From Terrilactibacillus laevilacticus (GTDB lineage: Bacteria > Bacillota > Bacilli > Bacillales > Sporolactobacillaceae), in contig NZ_VDCY01000007.1 in NCBI RefSeq assembly GCF_006517395.1, positions 1 through 64,000 on the forward strand: a stretch of DNA of 64,000 nt. The letters are read 5' to 3'. The notes under the pieces were generated by a model. The model searched no databases, had not been told where the DNA came from, and saw nothing but the letters and a program-made list of their open reading frames with translations. Of the stretch, positions 1 through 8,132 are shown in pieces. The first letter of the stretch is position 1. Each line of letters opens with the position of its first letter. The translations under genes and the position numbers were made by a program.

Positions 1-97
1 CGCACCCGAAGGATTGTTTTGCTTCCTGCGCTCGACTTGCATGTATTAGGCACGCCGCCAGCGTTCGTCCTGAGCCAGGATCAAACTCTCCGAAGTA
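1..97 (-). rRNA. 16S rRNA, 5' end (partial)
   Basis: Read on the minus strand this begins with CGGAGAGTTTGATCCTGGCT, the universal start of bacterial 16S rRNA, and runs through the GCGTGCCTAATACATGCAAG block before leaving the window. Only the first roughly 97 nt are present. The 5' boundary is placed by comparison with B. subtilis 16S and may be off by a few bases. The gene follows a twelve-tRNA cluster on the same strand. Confidence 0.97.
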
Positions 98-200
98 CAG
101 GATGTACGAGCTTCGACGTTGCAACAGGACGTTGCGTCTTTAGTCGAAGTTCCTTACAATGTCGGCGTTGTCACAGGACGTGACGTTCTTAACCGACAAT
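91..200 (-). repeat. Three stacked hairpins with AGGAY pentaloops in the rRNA leader
   Basis: Three short hairpins lie directly before 16S. On the plus strand their cores are GTAC-AGGAT-GTAC (95-107), GCAAC-AGGAC-GTTGC (121-135) and GTCAC-AGGAC-GTGAC (170-184). The second and third sit inside outer stems, CTTCGAC with GTCGAAG (111-149) and TGTCGG with CCGACA (160-196). In the transcript, which is the minus strand, the loops read (G/A)TCCT. They may form part of the 16S precursor processing structure. The same core recurs elsewhere in the window. Confidence 0.7.
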
Positions 201-308
201 CCATAACCTGTTATAGTTCATTTATAATGAACAAATCATTAAATCGTTTCATTTGATCCATCGCTCTTTTTTCAAAGAAATCAATCGGTGTTACCCGTTT
301 GATATTAC

Positions 309-341
309 GCTTGGCTTTTGTTTAGTTTTCAAAGAACAATC
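309..341 (-). promoter_or_regulatory. rRNA leader with boxA-like antitermination signal
   Basis: The minus strand contains TTGTTCTTTGAAAACTAAAC followed by AAAAGCCAAGCG, the pattern found in Bacillus rRNA leaders and spacers around the boxA element that recruits Nus factors. It lies between tRNA-Ile and 16S. I see no convincing second sigma-A promoter between 97 and 357, so the 16S gene here is probably read from the tRNA promoter at 1525-1553. Confidence 0.6.
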
Positions 342-357
342 TCTTGATAATTTTAGA

Positions 358-434
<77 letters not shown>

Positions 435-455
435 ATCTAATAATCTATCATTTAA

Positions 456-529
456 TGGAGCGGGTGATGGGAATCGAACCCACGACCAGAGCTTGGAAGG
501 CTCTTGTTTTACCACTAAACTACACCCGC
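456..529 (-). tRNA. tRNA-Gly (anticodon TCC)
   Basis: Acceptor stem GCGGGTG/CACCCGC, anticodon loop CTTCCAA, GGTTCGATTCC T-arm, CCA encoded. Confidence 0.97.
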
Positions 530-547
530 ATATTTATTAAGGAAAGC

Positions 548-624
548 TGGTCGGGAAGACAGGATTCGAACCTGCGACCCCTTGGTCCCAAACCAAGTGC
601 TCTACCAAGCTGAGCTACTTCCCG
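548..624 (-). tRNA. tRNA-Pro (anticodon TGG)
   Basis: Acceptor stem CGGGAAG/CTTCCCG, anticodon loop TTTGGGA, GGTTCGAATCC T-arm, CCA encoded. Confidence 0.97.
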
Positions 625-627
625 TTA

Positions 628-704
<77 letters not shown>

Positions 705-716
705 AATATCATTATT

Positions 717-802
717 TGGTGCGGTCGAGAGGACTCGAACCTCCACGAAGTCTCCTCCACTAGCCCCTCAAGCTAGCGCGTCTGCCATTCCGCCACGACC
801 GC
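717..802 (-). tRNA. tRNA-Leu (anticodon GAG)
   Basis: Class II tRNA with a long variable arm. Acceptor stem GCGGTCG/CGACCGC, anticodon loop TTGAGGG, CCA encoded. Confidence 0.97.
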
Positions 803-844
803 AAACAATCTAATATATATAAAGTATCATTGTTTTTGAATAGA

Positions 845-929
845 TGGTGCGGGTGAAGGGACTCGAACCCCCACGTCGCGAGACACTAGATCCTAAATCT
901 AGCGCGTCTGCCAATTCCGCCACACCCGC
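845..929 (-). tRNA. tRNA-Leu (anticodon TAG)
   Basis: Class II tRNA with a long variable arm. Acceptor stem GCGGGTG/CACCCGC, anticodon loop TTTAGGA, CCA encoded. Confidence 0.97.
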
Positions 930-957
930 ATCTTATTCAGTTGTTGCATAGTGTAAA

Positions 958-1033
958 TGGTGAGTCATGGAGGATTCGAACCTCCGACCCTCTGATTAAA
1001 AGTCAGATGCTCTACCGACTGAGCTAATGACTC
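958..1033 (-). tRNA. tRNA-Lys (anticodon TTT)
   Basis: Acceptor stem GAGTCAT/ATGACTC, anticodon loop CTTTTAA, CCA encoded. Confidence 0.97.
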
Positions 1034-1038
1034 AACTT

Positions 1039-1113
1039 TGGCTGCCCCAGCTGGATTCGAACCAACGCATGACGGAACCAAAAACCGTTGCCTTACCGCT
1101 TGGCTATGGGGCA
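1039..1113 (-). tRNA. tRNA-Gln (anticodon TTG)
   Basis: Acceptor stem TGGGGCA read as TGCCCCA at the 5' end, anticodon loop TTTTGGT, CCA encoded. The 5' U is normal for bacterial tRNA-Gln. Confidence 0.97.
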
Positions 1114-1129
1114 ATATCATTAAAATCAA

Positions 1130-1205
1130 TGGCGGACCCGACCGGATTTGAACCGGCGATCTCCTGCGTGACAGGCAGGCATGTTAACCACTACACCACG
1201 GGTCC
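1130..1205 (-). tRNA. tRNA-Asp (anticodon GTC)
   Basis: Acceptor stem GGACCCG/CGGGTCC, anticodon loop CTGTCAC, CCA encoded. Confidence 0.97.
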
Positions 1206-1228
1206 CCTACTAATAATTAAATTATCAA

Positions 1229-1303
1229 TGGTGACCCGTACGGGATTCGAACCCGTGTTACCGCCGTGAAAGGGCGGTGTCTTAACCGCTTGACCAACGG
1301 GCC
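1229..1303 (-). tRNA. tRNA-Glu (anticodon TTC)
   Basis: 5' GGCCCGT pairs with 3' ACGGGTC (one G-U pair), anticodon loop CTTTCAC, CCA encoded. Confidence 0.97.
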
Positions 1304-1323
1304 ACAAACAAAAGATGATAAGC

Positions 1324-1414
1324 TGGCGGAGAAGGAGGGATTTGAACCCTCGCGCCGCTTTCACGACCTACACCCTTAGCAGGGGCGCCTCTTCAGCCAC
1401 TTGAGTACTTCTCC
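1324..1414 (-). tRNA. tRNA-Ser (anticodon GCT)
   Basis: Class II tRNA with a long variable arm. Acceptor stem GGAGAAG/CTTCTCC, anticodon loop CTGCTAA, CCA encoded. Confidence 0.97.
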
Positions 1415-1419
1415 AAATT

Positions 1420-1494
1420 TGGCTCCACAGGTAGGATTCGAACCTACGACCGATCGGTTAACAGCCGATTGCTCTACCACTGAGCTACTGTGGA
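1420..1494 (-). tRNA. tRNA-Asn (anticodon GTT)
   Basis: Acceptor stem TCCACAG/CTGTGGA, anticodon loop CTGTTAA, CCA encoded. First tRNA of the operon. The order Asn-Ser-Glu-...-Gln-Lys-Leu-Leu resembles the B. subtilis trnS cluster, which also lies beside sprT. Confidence 0.97.
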
Positions 1495-1524
1495 ATATTT
1501 ATTTCATTAACAGCGACAATAAAT

Positions 1525-1553
1525 ATTATATAACATTTCGTTTTTCTTGTCAA
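1525..1553 (-). promoter_or_regulatory. Consensus sigma-A promoter of the tRNA-rRNA operon
   Basis: The minus strand reads TTGACA, 17 bases, TATAAT: a perfect match to the sigma-A consensus at optimal spacing, about 30 nt upstream of tRNA-Asn. Such promoters are typical of growth-rate-controlled stable RNA operons. Transcription should start near 1518. Confidence 0.93.
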
Positions 1554-1799
1554 TAACTTTTTTAAAAGTTTTTTTAAAGACGTTTTATGTCATAAAAGGT
1601 AGAAACAACAGACCTTCAATACTACTTGTCTAGCGACAACATTCTTAAATCTTATCGAATGTTTCGTTTTCCTTTTGACGACTTTATTAATTTAACATAA
1701 GGATTAGACATTAGTCAACACTTTTTTTAAAAAAAGTTAATTAAGCTTAGAATATGACATTTCGACAGTCAATATCGAGATACCATGGTTGGGTGAAAT
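1554..1799. other. AT-rich gap with no gene
   Basis: About 250 bp between the stable-RNA promoter and the first MITE. No reading frame with a ribosome binding site and no obvious hairpin is seen. T-rich tracts near 1559-1576 may act as UP-element-like sequence for the promoter. Confidence 0.5.
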
Positions 1800-2030
1800 A
1801 CTTTAAGAGGTTGTTCAAAAAGCCGCCAAATGATAGTGCTAATCTCGGCGCCCACTTGTTTTTTCGGTCCTGATGTAGTGGATACAAGAGGATCTCTAGC
1901 TAAGATCGCTCACGTCCTGTAGCTGGGGCTTGACGCCACCACATCATGTGGAATGCTGGTCCAAAGAAAACAGCACCGCTCTTAGCCTGCTTGCTTCTAA
2001 TTTTCCACCTTTTTGAACACGCACTTTAAG
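1800..2030 (+). mobile_element. MITE-like repeat, copy A, with 8 bp target duplication
   Basis: The element starts with AGGTTGTTCAAAAAG and ends with CTTTTTGAACACGC, so both ends share TGTTCAAAAAG in inverted orientation. It is flanked by identical ACTTTAAG at 1800-1807 and 2023-2030, a likely target-site duplication. It has no coding capacity. Its inside holds hairpin-forming modules, including CTCACGTCCTGTAGC and CCACATCATGTGG. The right duplication directly precedes the sprT stop codon. Confidence 0.8.
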
Positions 2031-2480
2031 TTATTTTAATACTAACTTACCTCTGCATTTGCCACAAACATATTTCGTCGTATCAATACGTCTCTTCCTC
2101 TTATAGCTTGTCCCACACGTTTTGCATTTATAGGTGTATTGTTTTGTAGATATTCTTTTTAACGAAGTTATTTCTTTACAATACCTAGCTCCACCCACTT
2201 GATTTAACAAAAGTATAAAATCCTTATCTCGATGTTTATAGCCTTTCCCTTCTAAGTGTAAATGGTAGTGGCACAGTTCATGTTTAATAATCTTAACTAA
2301 TGCTTCTTTTCCATGAACAGCAAGTTGATGTGGATTACACTCGATATGGTGGCTTTGAAGAAGATAACGTCCCCCTGTTGTTCTTAGCCGAGGATTAAAT
2401 CTCGCTTGATGAACGAATGGCTTATTAAAACTAGTTAGAGAGATATGTTCAACTAATCTTTGAAGTTCTTCATTAGTCAT
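2031..2480 (-). CDS. sprT: SprT-like zinc metallopeptidase-fold protein (YdcK)
   Basis: SprT-family protein of 149 residues. It carries the HELCHYHLH zinc-binding motif near residue 70 and a C-terminal zinc ribbon made of two CxxC pairs (CKTCG and CGKCRG). The biochemical role of the bacterial family is not settled; eukaryotic SprT-domain proteins (Spartan) cleave DNA-protein crosslinks. The frame stays open upstream to a TTG at 2531. The start at 2480 is preferred because the protein then begins MTNEELQRL, as family members do, although the GAAGGTG upstream is 12 nt away. MITE copies lie on both sides of the gene. Confidence 0.88.
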   Translation of the reverse strand: MTNEELQRLVEHISLTSFNKPFVHQARFNPRLRTTGGRYLLQSHHIECNPHQLAVHGKEALVKIIKHELCHYHLHLEGKGYKHRDKDFILLLNQVGGARYCKEITSLKRISTKQYTYKCKTCGTSYKRKRRIDTTKYVCGKCRGKLVLK

Positions 2481-2599
2481 GACTAAAGAATGCACCTTCT
2501 TTTCCTGATTCTCTAAACTATTGTACATCAAAGAAACATGGGATGTCTTCCTTTAAACCAAATGGGTTTGTCATCTCCACTTACCACCACACTTTGAAC

Positions 2600-2643
2600 T
2601 TCTCATAACTGAGAGTCGCGAGTGTTCTCAGCTGGTTCACAAA
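2600..2643 (+). repeat. Diverged copy of the TGACTAAAGTCA repeat
   Basis: CTCATAACTGAGAGTCGCG followed by AGTGTTCTCAGCTG and TTCACAAA resembles the better-kept copies at 34101 and 57931. The rest of 2481-2984 shows no gene. Confidence 0.5.
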
Positions 2644-2984
2644 ATTTCAATTTGATTAGCTTTAAATAAAGACCATTTTAGATCTTATTTGACTGGACAA
2701 GCTCTATTTTCTGATGACCATATTTTCAATCAAATTTACCATAATTTATTTTCTTTTAGGTACATAGTCAAGCTGGAATACATAAGATAGTTATAAATCG
2801 ATCGTATATGAACTGCGTATTTTTCTGTTAATCATCAAAGAAATATACCGAATAAGCTTAAGATACTATTATACCCAAGCCACGATCATATCTACAGCAT
2901 CATTTTTGCATGAGAAAGGGTAACTTTATTTGCTAACTTCTTGTTCGTCCGTTTAAGGAACAACTTTATACTCATTTAACCATT

Positions 2985-3264
2985 AGAGTGCTCAAAAAGG
3001 TGACAAATGAAATGGCTACTGGCTAAGTACGCTGGCATCCTGCAAGAAACGCCAGTACTAGCCCGTCCTGGGTGTCGGAGGAGAAGTCGCGTTACAGTTC
3101 CTTAGGACCGGCATTCCACATGATGTGCTAACTTTAGGCGCCAGCCACAGGACGTGAGCGATTTTAATTGAAGATCCTCCTGTATCTAATACATGAGGAC
3201 CGAAAAAACAAGCGGGCGCCGAGATTCGCAGTTTATCATTTGGTGACTTTTTGGCCTACCTCTT
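2985..3264 (-). mobile_element. MITE-like repeat, copy B (long form, inverted)
   Basis: Full-length form of about 280 bp lying in the orientation opposite to copy A. It begins with GTGCTCAAAAAGGTGACAAATG-type sequence and ends in TTTGGTGACTTTTTG plus a mutated end (GCCTACCTC where other copies have AACAACCTC). It holds the AGCCACAGGACGTGAGC and CCACATGATGTG hairpin modules. Its end lies about 35 bp from the cmpA start codon. Confidence 0.75.
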
Positions 3265-3298
3265 AGACGGAAAAAATCACGAAAAAGGAGGGCTCTTA

Positions 3299-3412
3299 AT
3301 GCCTATTTGGTTTAAAAATCAACTTCAAGATGCTTATTACAACAAAGATCGTTATCAAATTAAACTCCTTAACCAATGTTGGTTTTTCTATCAAAAAAGA
3401 AACTGTTCTTAA
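3299..3412 (+). CDS. cmpA: Cortex morphogenetic protein CmpA
   Basis: A 37-codon gene preceded by an ideal ribosome binding site (AAGGAGGG, 3285-3292). The product begins MPIWFKNQLQDAYY and ends NQCWFFYQKRNCS, matching the B. subtilis cortex morphogenetic protein CmpA in length and in the conserved QIKLLNQCW core. In B. subtilis CmpA is made in the mother cell and, as a ClpXP adaptor, directs destruction of misassembled SpoIVA during spore envelope assembly. Its place between tex and sprT is conserved with B. subtilis. The gene is read against its neighbours. Its stop codon lies in the loop of its own terminator. Confidence 0.93.
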   Translation: MPIWFKNQLQDAYYNKDRYQIKLLNQCWFFYQKRNCS

Positions 3413-3436
3413 CAAACTGAACAGTTTCCTTTTTGT
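3399..3436 (+). terminator. Rho-independent terminator of cmpA
   Basis: GAAACTGTTC and GAACAGTTTC form a perfect 10 bp stem with a 10 nt loop, followed by CTTTTT. The cmpA TAA codon is inside the hairpin. Confidence 0.85.
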
Positions 3437-3537
3437 CAGATTAACAAATCCTATTAACTTATCTAAACCAAACAAGGATCCATTAAAAAGATATCCAGTA
3501 GGGGTGATATAATAGACGCTCCTACAGATAAGTTTAC

Positions 3538-5718
3538 TTATTTATTTAGTGGCAACATCGATAAGGCAATACGTCCGGTTTCGGGATTCACGTCTTCTAC
3601 CCACACGGTGACAATCTGCCCCACATGAACCACATCTAATGGGTGTTTAACAAATTGATTGGATAACTTAGAAATATGAACTAAACCATCTTGCTTAACC
3701 CCAATGTCGACAAAAGCGCCGAAATCGACAACATTACGTATCGTTCCTTCTAATTGCATTCCCTTCGATAAATCTTTCAATTCTAAGACATCTGTTTTTA
3801 ATAGCGGTTTTTGAATGTCATCACGCGGATCAAGCCCTGGTCGAAGTAATGCCTCAATAATATCCTTAAGAGTAGGTTCCCCTATTTCTAATTTATGAGC
3901 TAAATCGGCACTAGATACTTCAGCAAATCTTTGTTTGAGTTGATCCGTTCCGATGTCATCGAGAGAACAACCCATATGCTCAAGTAATTTTAATGTATCA
4001 CCATAGCTTTCTGGATGAATAGCGGTATTATCTAAAGGTTGATCTCCTTCTGGTACTCGCAAGAATCCCGCACATTGTTCATATGTTTTCTGTCCTAAAC
4101 GAGGAATCGACTGCAACTGTTCTCGATTTGTAAATTTCCCTTGACTATTTCGAACTTTTACAATGTTATTTGCGACCGTTTTTGATAATCCTGAAACATA
4201 CTGTAATAGCGACGGAGAGGCAGTATTAACATTGACCCCAACTCGGTTAACGGCCGTTTCAACGGTAAAGGTTAGTGACTCATTCAGATCTTTTTGGGAT
4301 ACATCATGTTGATATTGTCCTACACCAACACTCTTAGGATCTATTTTGACTAACTCGGCTAAAGGATCTTGCAAACGTCTCGCAATCGACACAGCACTAC
4401 GCTCTTCCACTTTGAGATTTGGAAACTCCTCTCTAGCTAGAGGTGAAGCCGAGTAAACACTTGCTCCAGCTTCATTGACGATGAGATAAAATATGTCTTT
4501 TCCTTTCGTATCTCTCAGAACGTCTGCAATAAATTGTTCTGTTTCCCGAGAGGCTGTTCCATTTCCAATCGCTATCATCTTAATATTATATTTTTTAATA
4601 AGATGTAAGACATGTTCCTTTGATTTCTCAATTTCTGATCTAGGCGGGGTTGGATAGATCACGGAAATATCCAACACTTTACCAGTGGCATCGATAACAG
4701 CTAATTTACAACCCGTTCGATACGCAGGATCGACACCTAAAACAACACACCCTTTGATTGGTGGTTGCAACAATAAAGACTGTAGATTTTCAGAAAAAAT
4801 ATGAATGGCTTGTTGGTCAGCCTTTTCCGTCAAAGCTTGTCTTAAATCGCGTTCAATAGCCGGTGATATGAGTCTTTTGTATGCCTCTTGGGCTGCTGCA
4901 TTTAATAATCCAGCAGCCGTCGTCTGCTTTTGTTTTATAACTATTTTTTCTAGATAAGCTAAAATTTTATCAACAGGAGCAAGGACATTTACTTTTAAGA
5001 TTCCTTCTTTTTCCCCACGATTAATCGCTAATACTCGATGGGGAACAATGCGATCTGCTTTTTCTTGATAGTCATAGTACATCTCAAAAACTTTCTTTTC
5101 ATCTTTCTCTTTTTCCTTACCAACACTAACTTGGATAAACCCTTCTTTAAAAGTGACACTTCTTATCCATGTTCTTATTTGGGCGTCATCTGCGATCATT
5201 TCTGAAACAATGTCTTGTCCACCTGAAATGACATCATCTAATGTATCTACACCTTTATCTTTATTAAGGTATTTTTCTGCCTCCTCTTCAATTGGAGAAG
5301 TTGGGAAAGTTAAAAGAAAATGGGCGAATGGCTCAAGACCTTTCTCTTTTGCTATCGTTGCTCTTGTTCTTCTTTTTTGTTTGTACGGCCTATAAATATC
5401 TTCAATCTCCTGCAGTTTCGATGCCATACTTATTTTATGCATTAATTCATCCGTCAGTTTACCTTGTTCTCCAATAAGTCTCGTGACTTCTTCTTTTCGT
5501 TTACTAAGTTGCATAGCATAGCGATATTGATCGTATATCGCATTTATTTGCACCTCATCAAGACCGCCAGTCATTTCTTTACGGTATCTTGCAATAAATG
5601 GAATTGTATTATCATCATTTAGTAGCTTGATCACTTGTTTAATTTGTTTTTGCGTGATATGTAATGTTTCTGAAATCGCTTTATAGATATGATCATCTAT
5701 ACTTAATGTTTGAACCAA
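3538..5718 (-). CDS. tex: Tex-family RNA-binding transcription accessory protein (YdcI)
   Basis: A 726-residue protein with the full Tex architecture: an N-terminal helical region (about 1-190), a YqgF/RNase H-like domain (about 325-430, containing VVLGVDPAYRTGCK), a helix-hairpin-helix unit (about 490-560) and a C-terminal S1 RNA-binding domain (about 650-720, GTIRNVVDFGAFVDIGV). The length is normal for the family. Tex affects transcription and toxin expression in several bacteria; its exact action in Bacillales is unclear. The start is a TTG with GGGAGG seven bases upstream. It lies downstream of rsbX, as in B. subtilis. Confidence 0.95.
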   Translation of the reverse strand: MVQTLSIDDHIYKAISETLHITQKQIKQVIKLLNDDNTIPFIARYRKEMTGGLDEVQINAIYDQYRYAMQLSKRKEEVTRLIGEQGKLTDELMHKISMASKLQEIEDIYRPYKQKRRTRATIAKEKGLEPFAHFLLTFPTSPIEEEAEKYLNKDKGVDTLDDVISGGQDIVSEMIADDAQIRTWIRSVTFKEGFIQVSVGKEKEKDEKKVFEMYYDYQEKADRIVPHRVLAINRGEKEGILKVNVLAPVDKILAYLEKIVIKQKQTTAAGLLNAAAQEAYKRLISPAIERDLRQALTEKADQQAIHIFSENLQSLLLQPPIKGCVVLGVDPAYRTGCKLAVIDATGKVLDISVIYPTPPRSEIEKSKEHVLHLIKKYNIKMIAIGNGTASRETEQFIADVLRDTKGKDIFYLIVNEAGASVYSASPLAREEFPNLKVEERSAVSIARRLQDPLAELVKIDPKSVGVGQYQHDVSQKDLNESLTFTVETAVNRVGVNVNTASPSLLQYVSGLSKTVANNIVKVRNSQGKFTNREQLQSIPRLGQKTYEQCAGFLRVPEGDQPLDNTAIHPESYGDTLKLLEHMGCSLDDIGTDQLKQRFAEVSSADLAHKLEIGEPTLKDIIEALLRPGLDPRDDIQKPLLKTDVLELKDLSKGMQLEGTIRNVVDFGAFVDIGVKQDGLVHISKLSNQFVKHPLDVVHVGQIVTVWVEDVNPETGRIALSMLPLNK

Positions 5719-5882
5719 TTCAAATCCTCCCTATTTCATTCATAGTTACTCTATTTTGCTCTTTTCTTATAGTCTAATTATATAGTATGTATTCTCATTT
5801 ATCATGTCTGGCATTGAATCGTGGTATTAGTTAGGCTTTCTGATATTCAAAAAGTCCGATTAGATACCCGCTGCTTTGGACC

Positions 5883-5911
5883 AAAAAAAAGCAACCTTTA
5901 TATGGTTGCTT
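5883..5911 (-). terminator. Terminator of the rsb-sigB operon
   Basis: On the minus strand AAGCAACC-ATATAAA-GGTTGCTT is followed by a run of T. The rsbX stop codon (5898-5900) lies in the loop. Confidence 0.85.
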
Positions 5912-6527
5912 TGGCTTCTTTTGGCCTTCCAATTAAGAGAGTCATATCATCGTCATAACGTTCTGAAAATGTTTCAAACGACCTTTCTACTTCTTCTTCG
6001 ATTAGCATCCGATACAAACTTTTGATGTCCGAGACGCGATTAGATCGAAAAACGACACCATCAGAATGCATCACGAATAAGGCTAAGCTTGGATATACGA
6101 AGGTTTGAACTTGACAATGAATCGGTCTACCTGTTAAGAATCCTTGTTGTGGGATTGGGATAATAGGTTTTCCTTCAATCGGATGAATCGATAACTTAAT
6201 ATTACCAATACCACAATAGGAGACTTTCTTTTCTTTAAATAAAATTTTAAAAATACTAACGACAGCACCTCGATAATTGACTAAGGCGTCATTTATCCGT
6301 TCCATAATTAAATCAATAGGTTGATCATATAGTTTCTTGGCTGTATTTGTTACTCGTTCAGCAGCTTCATTTGCTCCCTGTCCACTGCCTAATCCATCAG
6401 CCAAGACGCAAAGAAGAAAGTGATCCGTCTCTTTTATATAATAACTATCCCCGCAGAAAGGATTGTTATGTTTCGATTTCTGCAAGGCTAAAACACCAAA
6501 GTTTTCTAATGGAAATCTTTCAATCAT
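5898..6527 (-). CDS. rsbX: RsbX, serine phosphatase resetting the stressosome
   Basis: A PP2C-type phosphatase of 209 residues. The metal-binding motif CVLADGLGSGQGA lies near residue 40 and MHSDGV near residue 155. In B. subtilis RsbX dephosphorylates RsbS and RsbR in the stressosome and so turns the stress signal off. It is the last gene of the operon and overlaps the sigB stop by four bases, which implies translational coupling. Being downstream of the sigma-B promoter inside the operon, it should rise with sigma-B activity and give negative feedback. Confidence 0.93.
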   Translation of the reverse strand: MIERFPLENFGVLALQKSKHNNPFCGDSYYIKETDHFLLCVLADGLGSGQGANEAAERVTNTAKKLYDQPIDLIMERINDALVNYRGAVVSIFKILFKEKKVSYCGIGNIKLSIHPIEGKPIIPIPQQGFLTGRPIHCQVQTFVYPSLALFVMHSDGVVFRSNRVSDIKSLYRMLIEEEVERSFETFSERYDDDMTLLIGRPKEAKATI

Positions 6528-7306
6528 TTTAATCGTTCCAGTCCTTCATCAGGTAGAGTTTTTCTTAACTTCTTCAGGGCTCGTCTCTGCAGTCGCGATA
6601 CATGCATTTGAGATATCCCTAACTTTTCACCCGTTTCTTTCTGACTCAAATTCTCAAAATAAGTATAATTTAATATATCTTTTTCACGATCATCCAATAC
6701 ATGAAAAGCCTCTTTTAAAAGTAATTGACTTTCAATTTGTGTATAACCTTTTTCCTGTTTTCCTACAAGATCGAGAAGAGTGACTGTACTACCTTCCGAA
6801 TCAGCTTCGATTTTACGATCAACAGATAAAGCATAATAACTGTTACTCATTTCCATTGTTTCTAGAACATCTTCTTCTGAAACGTCCAAGTATTCTGCAA
6901 TGTCAGCGACTTTTGGAGAACGTTGTAATTCCCTTGTCAAATGTTCTACGGCCTTATTTATCTTTGGACCAAGCTCTTTCACACGCCGTGGTACATGAAC
7001 TCCCCATGTCTTATCGCGAATATACCTTTTAATCTCACCCAAAATGGTCGGCATAGCAAATGATTCAAAACTTCTATTAAAAGATGGATCGAAACGTTTA
7101 AACGCAGCAAGCAAACCAATCATACCCACTTGATACAAATCTTCTTGAATATCTTTACTTTTCGCGAATTTATTTGAAAGGATAATAACAAGTTTTTCAT
7201 ATTTTGCTAGAAGTTTAGATTGGATGGTCTCATCATCTGGATTTTTTTGATAATCCAATATTAGTGACTGTATTTCATTCTGTTGTTGTTGAGACTCTGT
7301 TGGCAT
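6524..7306 (-). CDS. sigB: General stress sigma factor SigB
   Basis: Sigma-70 family factor of 260 residues with region 2 (DLYQVGMIGLLAAFKRFDP, about 58-76), the SigB/SigF-type region 3 stretch (RDKTWGVHVPRRVKELGP) and a region 4 helix-turn-helix (LSQKETGEKLGISQMHVSRL, about 220-240). It directs RNA polymerase to general-stress promoters and is held by the anti-sigma factor RsbW in unstressed cells. GAGGTGG lies six bases before its ATG. The gene overlaps rsbW by 32 bases. Confidence 0.97.
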   Translation of the reverse strand: MPTESQQQQNEIQSLILDYQKNPDDETIQSKLLAKYEKLVIILSNKFAKSKDIQEDLYQVGMIGLLAAFKRFDPSFNRSFESFAMPTILGEIKRYIRDKTWGVHVPRRVKELGPKINKAVEHLTRELQRSPKVADIAEYLDVSEEDVLETMEMSNSYYALSVDRKIEADSEGSTVTLLDLVGKQEKGYTQIESQLLLKEAFHVLDDREKDILNYTYFENLSQKETGEKLGISQMHVSRLQRRALKKLRKTLPDEGLERLK

Positions 7307-7760
7307 TCATATCCACCTCGTCTCTGTTCAGTAACTTAGACATTTTTACAATAATGCCCGAGCCACTACTAATGTTTACTTCATCCATTAATGTGTTGAT
7401 TAAGAAAAGCCCTAGCCCTCCTTCATTAATTTGATTTAAAGACATGGTAACATCAATTGGTTTCAACTCATTTAAAACTTTGTCTACTTCAAAACAATTT
7501 CCTTGATCGATGACAGTGATCGTCAACGATGTTTCGGAACAATTGAGATTAATTTCAATTTGTCCTTCATCGACATTTTTATAGGCATGGTTTACAACGT
7601 TCGTACACGCTTCTGACACAGCAATTTTGATGTCTTCAATGTCATCATAATTAAACCCCATCCGATTGGCAATTCCTGACACGGTTAACCTTGCAACACC
7701 AACAAACTCTGATTTAGCTGGAATCTTTAAGCTGACTGTTTCGTTAGACGTTTCCATCAT
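7275..7760 (-). CDS. rsbW: RsbW, anti-sigma-B factor and serine kinase
   Basis: GHKL-fold kinase of 161 residues with the N box (EACTNVVNHAY, about 50-60), the G1 box (VIDQGNCF) and the G2 box (EGGLGLFLI). It binds SigB and phosphorylates RsbV; when RsbV is dephosphorylated it captures RsbW and frees SigB. The start is ATG-ATG overlapping the rsbV stop as ATGA. The second ATG (7757) has slightly better spacing to AGGGGGAT. Confidence 0.95.
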   Translation of the reverse strand: MMETSNETVSLKIPAKSEFVGVARLTVSGIANRMGFNYDDIEDIKIAVSEACTNVVNHAYKNVDEGQIEINLNCSETSLTITVIDQGNCFEVDKVLNELKPIDVTMSLNQINEGGLGLFLINTLMDEVNISSGSGIIVKMSKLLNRDEVDMNANRVSTTTE

Positions 7761-8095
7761 ATATCCCCCTCTGCCGATGCCACACGTTTAGCTTTCAGAA
7801 GATCCATAAGACCTGTGATCATAAATAATCTTTCTACACGTGGTGTCATTTCTACAACATCAATATGCGATTGATGTTTTTCTGCTGATTTAAGGGCGGC
7901 GATAATTACACCTAGTCCCGTACTATCCATGTAAATGGTTTCTTTAAGATTAAGAATCGTGACGGCCCCTTCTATTTCAGTTAACGGTATTAATGTTTCC
8001 TTTAATTTGGGTGCCGTATAAGCATCAATTTCTCCACTAACGCTGACGATATGTTTATTTTGTTCTTTTTCTTGCTTAAGAATATTTAAATTCAT
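7757..8095 (-). CDS. rsbV: RsbV, anti-anti-sigma factor
   Basis: STAS-domain protein of 112 residues. The phosphorylatable serine is in IYMDSTGLGVI, near residue 55. The frame extends upstream to 8122, but AGGGGGATCAAC directly before the ATG at 8095 fixes the start. A sigma-B promoter lies just upstream (8133-8158), so rsbV-rsbW-sigB-rsbX can be transcribed under SigB's own control. Confidence 0.95.
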   Translation of the reverse strand: MNLNILKQEKEQNKHIVSVSGEIDAYTAPKLKETLIPLTEIEGAVTILNLKETIYMDSTGLGVIIAALKSAEKHQSHIDVVEMTPRVERLFMITGLMDLLKAKRVASAEGDI

Positions 8096-8132
8096 GTTGA
8101 TCCCCCTAATGATATAAATCATTTAGTCTACC

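Noticed and set aside
91-200. CsrA-binding RNA in the rRNA leader
   Set aside because: The CAGGAYG form is on the plus strand, whereas the rRNA operon is transcribed from the minus strand, where loops read RTCCT.
1027-1269. 80-codon frame across tRNA genes
   Set aside because: It is a reading of tRNA-Lys to tRNA-Glu sequence on the non-transcribed strand.
3330-3512. 60-codon plus-strand frame
   Set aside because: It overlaps cmpA out of frame and reads through the cmpA terminator.
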